From Hordeum vulgare subsp. vulgare (taxonomy: Eukaryota > Streptophyta > Magnoliopsida > Poales > Poaceae), in the NCBI RefSeq assembly GCF_904849725.1, contig NC_058521.1, forward strand, positions 98,132,244 through 98,196,243: DNA of 64,000 bases. The letters are read 5' to 3'. Shown in pieces: positions 42,170 to 52,465 of the stretch; the first letter of the stretch is position 1, and each line of letters starts with the position of its first letter. Made by a program: the position numbers and the translations under genes. The notes under the pieces are model-generated. The model was not told the origin of the DNA. It saw nothing but the letters and a program-made list of their open reading frames with translations, and ran no database searches.

Positions 42170-44243
42170 AAGGCTTTCTCAGGTTGCGACTTCAACTTGG
42201 CATTCTCCTCCACAAGGTGCACATGCTCACAACAAGGGTTAGTAGCATTAACATTATCAATTAGCATGAAAGGAGAAAGGTTGCTATTTACTTAGTAAGT
42301 TTTACTTGGAGTTGATAATGAGACTCTTTTAGAGAAGCATGTGCACTCTTCAAAGCTTTGTGAGGCTTGTCAAGTATTAGAAACTCCTCATTGAGTCTAT
42401 CATGATCAACCCCAAGTGCAACCTTTTGGGATTTGAGCACACAAGAAAGAGCACAAGCATAATCAAGATAATTTTGTAATTTATCTAGGTCATCATTGCG
42501 TGACTCCTCAAGATTCAAATATGAAGACCTTGATATTACTCAAGAGCAATGGAAAGATCCGCTATCTCATCTGCATAGTGATGACTATACCCTTCTAACG
42601 TAGAGGTAATTTCTTCATGAGATTCAGTGAGGTCACTAGACTCATCTAGTTGTTCCAAGAGAGCAACCAAATTCTTCTTGGTGTTACCCTTGATCTTTCT
42701 CATGAATCTATCAAAGGAATTGTCCTCAACATTTTCCTCCTCTTTTTCATCTCCACTATCCATACGGTAAAGGGTAGTGGAAATGGTAGTTTTGATGTTG
42801 GAGGTTACCTTGTTGGATGCCTTGGCCATGAGGCACTTGGCAATGCAATTCTCGTTGGGGGCGTTGAAGATGGACACCTTGGTTGGAGAAGACGATGCAA
42901 TGGCCATCGTGGCCATTGCCATTACTTCACCACTTGCATCATCATCATCATCCTCATTAGAGAGGTACTCTTCTTGAGACACCAACACCTTTTGTGCATC
43001 TTCTTGGAGAAGTTGTTCTTGTTGGGGAAGGACTTGGCCTTGTTTTGCAAATGACCTTTCCATTGTTTTCTTCCCTCTTCTCATATGGACAATCCGCCAC
43101 AAAGTGACTCACATTGCCACAGCTGTAGCAACTCTGCAGCGTTGCTTTCCCTTGGAACCACTTGAATTGTTTTTAGAGAATTTCGGCCTTGAGTTTCTCT
43201 TGTTGCCCCGAAAATTGCCTTGGAGCAAGAGCCATGTGGTCGTGGTAAGCATATTTGATGTCTTCAAGACAACTTTCTTCCTCTTCTTCTTCATCTTCCT
43301 TTGAAACAACCTTACCCTTCAAAGCAAGGCTGGAGGAGTCTTTTATTGACCATTGGACATGAGCTATAGCGTGGTCGGCGGTCTTATTCAATATGTTCAT
43401 GACAATGAACTCATCCAACACATCGCTTGAGTACAAGGAGTGAAAGTCCTGTCTTTGACGAATGATGGAGGACATGGACTTGTTGAATGGCATGATGTCC
43501 TTGAGAAACTTCCACTTGATCCAATTGTCATCCACATCCTTGCTTCCATGATCCTGAAGAGAAACGACAAGAGTTGTCACTCTCTCGTAAAGCTCAGGAG
43601 GTTCCTCATCATCTAGCATTGCAAATTCATTGGCCTCATCAAGGATCACTTCAAAGTTGGACTATTGAATACTCGAGCTACCCTTGTCCATGGAAATAAT
43701 ATAATCCCCAGAATATTTAGCATGAGTGAAAGGACGCGAGTGAGCAAGATCTTCCATGGGGACAGTCGCTTGAAGGATGAACAAGGTGAAGTGATTGAGT
43801 TGATTATCGACCTCTTCTCTTGGACTGAGGTTGCTTGTATCATGTGGGTAGTACCCTTGCTCAATGATTCTGAAAAGTTGTGTTGAGCAATGATTCAAAT
43901 GAGACTTGATACAAAAAACCCAATTAGCAAAATCATTCTTAACAAATTTAGGAGGAGGACCAAGGTTAATAATATGCGGTGGGTGAACCGGTGCTTCATA
44001 GACCACGGGATGGGGGTCGAGGCATATGTATACGCCCCGCTCGTTCGTGGAGGCAACTTACTCTTATGACTACTAACCCTCTCCTTATCGGAGTTGGCAT
44101 CCGAATCCGACGAGTGAGGTTAACCACTCGCAACGACTCGGTAGGAAGTTTGAGCCCTTCAAGGAAATCTTTAAGCATGGATCTGACCTCGGTAGCCACA
44201 AAGGATCTACGTGAGGACATAACATCATTTAGATCCTCTTGGG
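42170..44243 (-). pseudogene. gag: Element E gag, main part, broken
   Basis: Several frames carry the SIRE-like gag in order: 44289-43996, 44006-43662 (NWVFCIKSHLNHCS), 43649-43173 (DIMPFNKSMSSIIRQRQDF, VLDEFIVMNILNK), the zinc knuckle, then a long acidic and coiled-coil-like tail (43102-42536 and 42518-42288). The protein would assemble the particle and bind genomic RNA. Stops and frameshifts occur throughout. The part before 44243 continues on the far side of solo LTR H. Confidence 0.8.
43089..43130 (-). other. CCHC zinc knuckle in E gag
   Basis: The minus strand reads CYSCGNVSHFVADC, a complete C-x2-C-x4-H-x4-C motif in a frame different from the flanking open frames. It shows the RNA-binding part of gag survived at the residue level. 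Confidence 0.85.
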
Positions 44244-44248
44244 AGAAC

Positions 44249-45805
44249 TGATACGTCTCCAATGTATCTATAATTTTTGATGGTTTCATGCTATTATCTT
44301 GTCAAACTTTGGATGTTTTGCATGCCTTTTATATATTTTTTGGGACTAACTTGTTAACTCAGTGCCAAGTGCCAGGTCCTATTTTTTCCATGTTTTTGAC
44401 CCCTTTCAAAGGAGATTTTGAAACGGAGTCCAAACGGAATAAAATCCCTGAAAAGAACTTTTCCGGAATAGAAGAAGATCACGAGACTTGAAAGCCAAAG
44501 CAGATGATCCCCAAGGGCCCCACAAGCCCCCACCCCGCGGCCAGGGGGAGGCCACGGCCCACAGCCTTGTGGGCCCCCTGGGCGCCCTTTGCCCTATGGT
44601 TTGCGCCTATATATCCCCAAAAATTCCACAAAAATTCAGGAGATCGTCAAAAGTAATTTTCCGCCGCCGCAAGCTTCTGTCTCCGCAAGATCCCATCTGG
44701 GGCATGTTCTGGTGTCCTGCTGGAGGGGGGATTCGGACACGGAGGGCTTCTTCATCAACACCATGACCTCTCCGATGATGCGTGAGTGGTATACCATAGA
44801 CCTACGGGTCCGTATCTAGTAACTAGATGGCTTCTTCTCTCTCTTGGATCTTCAATACAAAGTTCTCCATGATCTTCATGGAGATCTATCCGATGTAATC
44901 TTCTTTTGCGGTGTGTTTGTCGAGATCCGATGAATTGTGGATTTATGATCAGATTATCTATGAATCTTATTTGAGTTTCTTCTGATCTCTCTTATGCATG
45001 ATTTCATATCCTTGTAATTCTCTTTGAGTTGTGGGTTTTGTTTGGCCAACTAGATCTATGATTCTTGCAATGGGAGAAGTGCTTAGTTTTGGGTTCATAC
45101 CATGCGGTGACCTCACCCAGTGATAGAAGGGGTAGCGAGGCACGCATCATGTCTTTGCCATCAAGGGTAAAAAGATGGGGTTTTCATCATTGGTTTGAGA
45201 TTATCCCTCTACATCATGTCATCTTGCTTAAGGCATTACTCTGTTCATCATGAACTCAATACACTAGATGCATGCTGGATAGCGGTCGATGTGTGGTGTA
45301 ATAGTAGTAGATGCAGAAAGTGTCAGTCTACTTGTCTCGGACGTGATGCCTATATGTATGATCATTGCCTTAGATATCGTCATGACTTTGCGCAGTTCTA
45401 TCAATTGCTCGACGGTAATTTGTTTACGCACCGTGATATTTGCTATTTTGAGAGAAGCCTCTAGTGAACACTATGGCCCCCGGGTCTACTCCACACCATA
45501 TTTTCAGCCTTACACTTTTTACTTTGTTTCACTTTCCGCCTTCAGATCTCACTTTGCAAACAACCTTGAAGGGATTGACAACCCCTTTGAAGCGTTGGGT
45601 GCAAGCTCGTTTGTGTTTGCGCAGGTACTCTAGACTTGACGAGACCCTCCTTCTTGATCGATACCTTGGTTCTCAAACTGAGGGAAATACTTACTGCTCC
45701 TGTGCTGCATCACCCTTTCCTCTTCAAGGGAAAACTGACGCAAACAAGATAAGTAGCAAGAAGAATTCCTAGCATTGCTTGGGAAGGACTTTTGTTGCCG
45801 TAGCA
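44249..45805 (+). repeat. Solo LTR H in the gag of E
   Basis: 1557 bp, TGATACGTCTCCAATG to GCCGTAGCA, plus strand. The exact duplication AGAAC is at 44244-44248 and 45806-45810. Joining the flanks at the duplication restores a continuous gag reading frame (DVNTF before, SQEDLND after), which confirms the boundaries. TATA-like TATATATC at 44608-44615. No internal region remains. Confidence 0.92.
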
Positions 45806-45810
45806 AGAAC

Positions 45811-45903
45811 GTGTTCACATCCATGACCTTGGGTGACTCCACAACCCGATCCCCTTCGTTAACCATACTCTTCGGGTGGTGAAACCCTTGATCAAGAGAC
45901 GTA
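45811..45903 (-). pseudogene. gag: Element E gag N-terminal piece
   Basis: Codons reading GDRVVESPKVMDVNTF on the minus strand, continuing beyond solo LTR H. The only upstream Met overlaps the PBS and is created by a C-to-G type change there, so it is not the original start. Confidence 0.65.
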
Positions 45904-45917
45904 GCTCTCATACTAAT
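45904..45917 (-). other. Primer binding site of element E (tRNA-iMet type, mutated)
   Basis: TAGTATGAGAGC on the minus strand corresponds to the copia PBS TGGTATCAGAGC with two changes, immediately after the LTR end CCTTTCA. Confidence 0.7.
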
Positions 45918-47458
45918 TGAAAGGGTCAATATGGTTGACTAGAGGGGTGAATAGGAAACTACCATTTTTTAGCTAATCTTTAAGAAATTAAGTTTATCAA
46001 CAAATAGGTTTTCGAGATGTGCAACTAGGTGAGCAACCTTTGTGATGCCAACAACAACAATTACAAGAAAGAACAAATAAAAGGTAAAGGTAAGAAGTAA
46101 CCACAAGTGGAAACGATGAAGACGAGGATGTGTTAGCGTAGTTCCTTCCCTTTGAGGGGAAGTACGTCTCTGTCGAAGCAGTGTTGAGGCACAATGCTCC
46201 CCAAGATGCCACTAAGGCCACCGTATTCTCCTCACGCACTCACACAATGCGAGATGATGTGATTCCACTAGTGGTGCACTTGAAGGCAGCAACCGGACCT
46301 TCACAAACAAGGTTGGGACAATCTCCACAAATTAATTGGAGGATCCCAACGAAACCATGAAGCTTCACCACAATGTAATATGGCTTCGAGGTGACCTATT
46401 CCGTCTAGGGTGCACACACACCCAAGAGTAACAAGATCCACAAGGGATTAGTGGGGGAACAACTTTTCCCTTGGTGGAAGTGTAGATCAAGGCCTTCTCC
46501 TGCAAACCCTAGAGCATCAACAAGAATCTATGACTAGGGAGAGAGATTGGGAAAGAATAATCTTAGGAGCAACAATGGAGCTTTTTGGGTAAGAAAGGTG
46601 GGGTCTCTTGGAGAAAAAGACCCACTTATATAGGCGCGGAGAATCTGATCATTTTTCTGCCCACAAGTTGTCGATAAGCGGTAGTACCACTCACGGGAGC
46701 GGTTATTTTGCTTGCACGGAAGTATCGCCCTTCATAGACAGTTAGACATAATCCGGCAGGCGGTAGTTCCGCTGGAGCGGTACTACCATTCCTGCCAACG
46801 GTAGTTCCACTTGGTATTGTAGGATGCCCAGATTTAGTGGAAATGAGGAGAGTTGTGTGTTAGTACCGCTCACAGTAGTACTTCAATTCATTGTTGTGGC
46901 TCAAAATATGCTAGAGTGTTGAAGACATCAGAGAGTAAAAATAAGTAGAAGTGGGGCCGAAAGAGGAAGACTGCAGTACCGCCCAAGCAGTACTATCGCT
47001 CCGTTCCCAGCGATACTTCCACTGAAAAAGGGTCACGGCACCGAAGACGCCTAAAAGGTAATATAAGCGGTAGTAGAACGATACTGCAAGGCGGAAGTAC
47101 CGCTAGGGCGGTACTACAACTCCAAAGCGCGGTACTTCCGCTTATATGCCTTTGAGAGTCTTTGGGGTAGAAAAAAAGCTCAGAAGTGCTAGGAAACGGA
47201 TGGGGTGCAAATGAGTACACGATAGTTCCTCCCAACATTTCCAAATGCAGATCCCCTCTTGACAATACGGATTTTCCTATGACTCATGTGCACCAACACT
47301 AAATTGATAGAAAAACACCGTCTTCTCTTTTAACCACCGGGGAATGAAAACCGTCTCATGCCACATGATAATCTTTGAAAGGTTAGTGCACACGATTAGT
47401 CCGCTAGGGGCATTGTCATTAACCACCAAAACTACTTAGGCAAAATTATGCTCTTACA
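45918..47458 (-). repeat. 5' LTR of element E
   Basis: On the minus strand from TGTAAGAGCATAATTTTGCC (47458) to GACCCTTTCA (45918), about 1.54 kb. The inner end is secure; the outer end is chosen because it gives TG/CA termini, and no partner LTR is available to confirm it. TATA-like CTATATAAG at 46625-46634. A palindrome-rich array occupies 46670-47150. Confidence 0.65.
46670..47150. repeat. Array of short palindromic GCGGTAGTACCGC-type motifs in the E LTR
   Basis: At least ten imperfect copies of GGTAGTACCGC or its complement are scattered in both orientations (near 46678, 46700, 46750, 46775, 46797, 46865, 46975, 47005, 47065 and 47095-47145). Each unit is nearly self-complementary and neighbours can pair with each other. 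It sits upstream of the TATA-like motif on the element's strand. Confidence 0.7.
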
Positions 47459-47959
47459 AGAAATAATAATGAAATGGGGCATAAGAATGATTGAGTTGAT
47501 TGCAAGTGAAATCTTCAAGAGGACACACAGTTGGAGGATATGGGCCATCATGATTATGTCGGATTGATCTTCACGTATGGATGTAAACTAGATCCCGCTT
47601 AATCGTGTTTAAGTCCACTTACCAGTCCATAAGTTCAATAAAGTTTTATAGGAAATGAACTATCAAGCTAACTAAAATAACTAAGCTGAACTTGTGGGCC
47701 GTGTTTATTCTGCCATTATATCCCTATGTTCAGGGACATCTTTTGTGTCCCTCCGGCCTTTGGCTCAAGATTTTCATTTTTTATTCTCTTCTAAAACAAT
47801 GTTGTCTTGGTGTTTTGTCACAAAAATTTTGGTACTTTCTTATAACCATCTCCTCGAGATCTTGGTTGTAGACTCCTAGGATGATAGTGTTCGAGTTTAT
47901 TAGCTTTTGAGGGTAATCATTAGTTATATCCAACATAACCTTTTATGGTCCTTCAGGAC
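47459..47959. other. Unclassified 500 bp between E and I
   Basis: AT-rich DNA with no recognisable coding or LTR features. It may be ancient host DNA or an unrecognised relic. Confidence 0.4.
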
Positions 47960-48726
47960 TGACGGGTATAGCCCCAAAGTAAACCTTTAGATTGGTAGGG
48001 CCAGTGTCGAGTCCAATCGACGTCCGGGTGTGTCTCTGTGAGGGAACCGCCGACGAGTGAGACCCAAGCGGCTAAAGGACGAGTCCATACTTGCGTGCGA
48101 CATAGAGGAATGGCCATGCTATGCGGTTCAGTACCTGACGGGGTTATACATTAGGTGTAGGCCTATGGACCTGCCTCCCTAAGCCTACCTAGGACCCCTT
48201 ACAGACACCAGTATCCTTAAAGTCACCGGTAAAGGGTCGACCTCACTTGGTTTAGTAATCATCACTCGGTCTGCCTGGAGTCATTCGGACCACCTTGTGT
48301 CAGTCGGACGCATCCTGGCACTCGGACCACAACAAGCTGAAGGCACTGAAGAGGATGCAAGGACTAAGGACTTAATCCATCACATGAAGGGCAGCGAAGA
48401 CTCACATTACCAGTAATGCCGAGGGTTAAAGCCGGCGTTTCTAGTAACTTCCCTCTTTATTAGCATTAATTGCCTTGTAATGAAGCTTGGTCGGTAGTGG
48501 AAGAAACTATATAAGCCACTCCCGGGCTCTAGCTCAAGGGTTTAACACTTTGTAATCATTTGCACCGCCATAAGAAAACATTAGCCTCAGGGCTCGAGAT
48601 GTAGGGTTGTTACCACTTCCGAGTGGGGCCTGAACTCGTACATGCGAGTGCATCTGCTGCACGTAGTTAGATTTCGCCCCTACATTCGTACCCTCAGGTA
48701 CTATTGTCATGGTCATTCCCACAACA
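47960..48726 (+). repeat. 5' LTR of element I
   Basis: It ends at CCCACAACA directly before the PBS. The start at TGACGGGTATAGCC is my best estimate because the second LTR is missing. A possible TATA, CTATATAAG, lies at 48507-48515. Confidence 0.55.
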
Positions 48727-48728
48727 GT

Positions 48729-48746
48729 TGGCACCCACCGTGGGGC
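48729..48746 (+). other. Primer binding site of element I
   Basis: TGGCACCCACCGTGGGGC, two bases after the LTR end. It resembles the TGGCGCCCA-type sites complementary to tRNA-Lys that are used by many gypsy elements; the exact tRNA is uncertain. Confidence 0.65.
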
Positions 48747-48899
48747 TGCGCATCTAGCAAATCCAGCAAAGTTGGAGATTTATCGCATTTTCAACAACAT
48801 GATGACACTTGGAGGAGAGATACTCTTTGGTTCCCTCAGCTTTATCATCGATGACTCGACATGGTTGCAGGATGCGCCACTTGACACTGACGCCCTCCC

Positions 48900-50620
48900 C
48901 GCATGAGGTACATCGCATTTTGGTGAACTCGCGCGCGGAGTCCTGATCCGTCAACCATCGGTGCCGTATCACTCGGCACCCCTGTGTCTTGCTGCTACTC
49001 GCCACAAGCGCTCTGGGCGCTCGTGGATGCAGCAGTGCATCAAGCATGCTATGGCCAACCAGGCCATTTCCTGGCAGGTGGCCATGCTCAGCTTTGATGA
49101 GCCCATCGTCGGCATCTTCCCTTCATCAAGCGAGGAGTAACTCAGTGACTCCGACTGCGATAACAACATGGGTGCAGCCGAGATTCTGATGTCCGACACC
49201 AACATGGGAGGCAACACAGGTTACGCCGCGGAAAATTCTCCCGAGCGTGATGGCAAAGAGCGTGGCCATGGCGACAGTAGCCACCACATTCCACGGCCGC
49301 TTACTGAGCATCAAGGCGAGGAATTTTGGTGGAGGAGTGATCAAGTCCTCCATAGCCCCATCACCTGGAAAACCTCGGAGGATGTCGTGCTATAGAACGC
49401 GTGGCTGGTTAATGTGGCCGAGCGTGTGCGCCTCGAGCAACTCCATCATTCGCTTAACGCTCGGGATATGAGGACAAGCCGAGCTCCAGTCGTAGTCGCA
49501 GGCAGTTGTTTCCGAATGACCGCCCGGGGCACATCGAGGTGATGCGAACTCCTTTTCTGAACCTCGTCGTTGCTACTCGGATCGCTGATTCAATTCAGAC
49601 AAGTGACAGCGCGGCCGCGGAAAGCATTCGATCGATTCAGGCTCTGTTGAAGACTGCCATGCAGCAGAATTCCGGAGTGTCGCAATCGCGGCACCGCATT
49701 CACACAAAGTCCATCCACGTGGACACAGTGCAGTCGGCCCATAGCCTGCACGAGCACACACGATGCCTAACGTCACCTCCTCCTCCTCCGAGAGGCCCGC
49801 ATGGAGACTGGAGGCAGGGTCACCGGGACCGAAGGAGGTCACCCCTTCGTGGGAGTGGCTCACTCGGTCGCCGTCCTCATGACTGCAGCCCAAGCCCCAA
49901 TCAGCATCGAGGTAATGAGGGCGGCGACTACCGGTCCCCCGAGTTCAATGCTCGGTCCATTTTCATGGAACACGTGATTGATCGATTAAGAGCTGGCCGG
50001 GGAGGGTCGACACATCCGAGAGGCTGAAATTCCCTCCAACTACCAATTGGTCATGAGGATTGCTAAGTTCTAAAGCGAGTCGAAGCGACAAACCTGGCTG
50101 AAAGACTACCGAGTGGTCGTCTAGATTGGCGGCGGCGACGATTAGATCGCTATGAAACATCTGCCCCTCATGTTGGAGGTGTCCACGAAGGCGTGCCTCA
50201 ACTAACTGCCCTCCAGCAGCATCCACAGCTGGAGCGATCTCGTCCAAGTGTTCGTCAAGACCTTCGAGGGCACATACAAGCACGCAGACGACCAGATGGA
50301 GCTGCAACATTGTGTCCAGAAGAGCAACGAGACTCTCAGAGAGTACATCCAGTGATGGCCCACACTCCACAACACTGTTGCGAACGTCACCGAGCACCAT
50401 GCCGTGTGCACTTTCAAAGCGAGCACTCAATATCGGGAGCTCATCCTCAAATTTGGCCAATCAGGGGACCTATCCCTCGATCGGGCCATGGTGATCGCCA
50501 ATCGGTACGCGAATGGCAAAGAAGATGACCGCCTCCGCAACAGCATAGGCCGAGCGAGCAAAACCCCTCAGTCGGGCAACGCTAAGAAGAAGAAGAAGCG
50601 AAAAGGCGACCCGTCATGTA
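48900..50620 (+). pseudogene. gag: Element I gag, broken
   Basis: Frames with stops. The recognisable gag core is at about 50160-50540, with segments reading SWSDLVQVFVKTFEGTY, ETLREYIQ and ANRYANGKEDDR, typical of Tat-lineage gag. It is followed by a Lys-rich tail (KKKKKRKGDP) near 50590. The N-terminal part is too decayed to place a start. Confidence 0.7.
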
Positions 50621-51640
50621 AAGCTAAAGTAGATCCTCTCCTAGGACAGGGCCAAAATAAATCCAAAAAGAAGAAGGACTGTGTTAGCAAAAAGAAAGCC
50701 GAGTCAAAGAGCAGCCTATTGGAACAGCTGTGTCCGATTCATTCTTGCGAAGACGAGGAGGGGAGACTATTCCCGCCAAGCACACAGCCCGCGACTACCG
50801 TCTGCTCCGGACGAAGATGGGTGGAGAGCCCTCTAGGGACAAGGAAGATGAGGACGACCCTATGGATGCCTCCAGGAATCCCAACATTCAGGAGACCCTC
50901 ATGATCTTCGCAGACATCGAGAGCAAGAGCCGATTGAAATTTTCAATCGAGAGGTGAACATGACAACCCCAGCTGTTACAAAGTCCATCGACTGGGCAAA
51001 GACGCCCATCACCTTCGACCAGTCGGACCACCCCGCCAACATAGCCAACCCCGGGAGGCACGCGCTGGTGGTCGATCCCGCACTTAAAGTGTTTTGACTG
51101 CGGAAAGTCCTCATGGACGGAGGCAGCGGTCTCAACATCATCTACGTGAACACTCTCAAAGCCATGGACATCCTGTTGTCCCAGCTGAGCAAGAGTAACA
51201 TGCAGTTCCACGGGGTCATCCCTGGGAAGAAACATGGATCACTCGGCCAGATCACTCTGAGTGTCGTATTCGGGAGCGATAATTTTTTTCGCAAGTAGAG
51301 GTTGACCTTCTAAGTGGTCGACTTTCATATCTCCCATCATGCCATCCTGGGTAGGCCTGCCTACGCGCGTTTCATGGCACGCCCATGTTACGTATATCTT
51401 AAACTTAATATGCCACGGCCTAAAGGCGTGATCACGGTCACTGGAAATCGGAAGGTTGCTGAAGAGTGCCTCCATCAAGGCTCCAGGAACGCCAATGAGC
51501 AAGTCCTCGCAGCCGAGCTTGATGGGTAAAAGAAGGCGGTGGACACCACACATCTGCTAAAGTCAAAGCGGCCAGCTACAGAATCCACCTTTCAGTCGGC
51601 CGACGAGACGAAGCAGGTTCACGTCCACCCTACGGATCTG
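50621..51640 (+). pseudogene. pro: Element I protease region, broken
   Basis: ITFDQSDHPANIANPGRHAL near 51010-51070, then the active site LMDGGSGLNIIY near 51111-51150 and AILGRPAYARFMA near 51343-51385. Tat-lineage proteases carry D-G-G at the active site, as here. At least three stops interrupt the frame. Confidence 0.75.
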
Positions 51641-52465
51641 AGTGCTTCTGCGACCAACATCTCCACCTCACTCGGAGAGAAATAAGAAGTCGAGATCATC
51701 CAGTTCCTCCATGAGAACTCGGATTTATTTGCATGAAAGCCGTCTGACATGTCAGGGGTTCCCAGGGAGCTGGCTGATCATCGCCTTTGAGTGGATCCGA
51801 AGATCAAGCCCATCAAGGAACACCCGCGTCGCTCCTTCATGGAGAAGCGTAGGGCAATCGGCGAGGAGATCGCTCGGCTCCTAGCTGCCGAGTTCATCTG
51901 CGAGGTCTACCACTCCGAGTGGTTTGTGAACGTGGTCTTGGTGCCAAAGAAGAACAATTCACTCTGAATGTTTATTGAATTCAAGCACCTCAATCAGGCT
52001 TGCCCGAAGGACCACTTCCTTGTGCCTCGCATAGATCAAATTGTAGATTCCACTTTCGGATGTGAACTCTTGTCGTTCCTGGATGCGTACTACAGGTACC
52101 ACCAGATCCGAATGTATGGACCTAATGAAATAAATACAGCCTTCATGACCCCATTCAGGTGTCTTTCTTACATCACGATGCCATTCGTTCTCAAAAATGT
52201 CGGAGCTACATTCCAGCGTATGATTCAAAAGTGTGTGCAGGAACAGATCAGTCGGAATGTCAAAGCGTACATGGATGACATCATGGTCAAGTCCAGGAAA
52301 GGTTTCGACCTCCTAGTCGACCTTGCCGAAACCTTCGCAAACCTTCGACGCTTCGGGATTAAGCTCAACCCGGCCAAATGCACCTTTGGTGTACCGGCTG
52401 GTAAGCTACTCGGTATCCTTGTTTCAGATTGAGGTATCGATGCCAATCCCGACAAGATCGTATTT
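51641..52465 (+). pseudogene. pol: Element I reverse transcriptase, truncated
   Basis: The N-terminal part runs through RRAIGEEIARLLAAEFI. A 154-codon open frame (51968-52432) follows with SFLDAYYRYHQI, AFMTPFRCLSYITMPF and the catalytic AYMDDIMVKS, whose paired aspartates are intact. The domain is cut off just after the FGVPAGKLLG segment, and stops lie upstream at 51735 and 51965. It cannot give an active enzyme. Confidence 0.82.

Larger units (their letters stand above)
37618..47458 (-). mobile_element. Element E: decayed SIRE/Maximus-like copia element, 3' part lost
   Basis: On the minus strand from the right: 5' LTR (45918-47458), iMet-type PBS, gag with a CCHC knuckle, protease, integrase and reverse transcriptase, ending at the insertion point of B. 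RNase H, polypurine tract and 3' LTR are not found on the other side of B. Two solo LTRs (G, H) lie inside gag. The RRMG, DGIFVGYA and EETCDVEF segments upstream of reverse transcriptase are typical of the SIRE/Maximus group. Confidence 0.8.
47960..52465 (+). mobile_element. Element I: Tat-like gypsy element, truncated in reverse transcriptase
   Basis: 5' LTR, PBS, gag, protease and the first two thirds of reverse transcriptase in plus orientation. All frames carry stops. The right end is an abrupt junction with element J sequence at 52465/52466, and RNase H, integrase and the 3' LTR are missing. Confidence 0.75.

Noticed and set aside
46670..47150. Possible CRISPR-like array
   Set aside because: Motifs are imperfect, in both orientations and irregularly spaced, inside a plant LTR.
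47459..47959. Possible host gene fragment between E and I
   Set aside because: No frame, splice pattern or motif that I recognise.
49506..50027. 173-codon plus-strand frame with Arg- and Ser-rich composition
   Set aside because: It probably belongs to the decayed gag region of element I rather than to a separate gene; no independent domain is visible.
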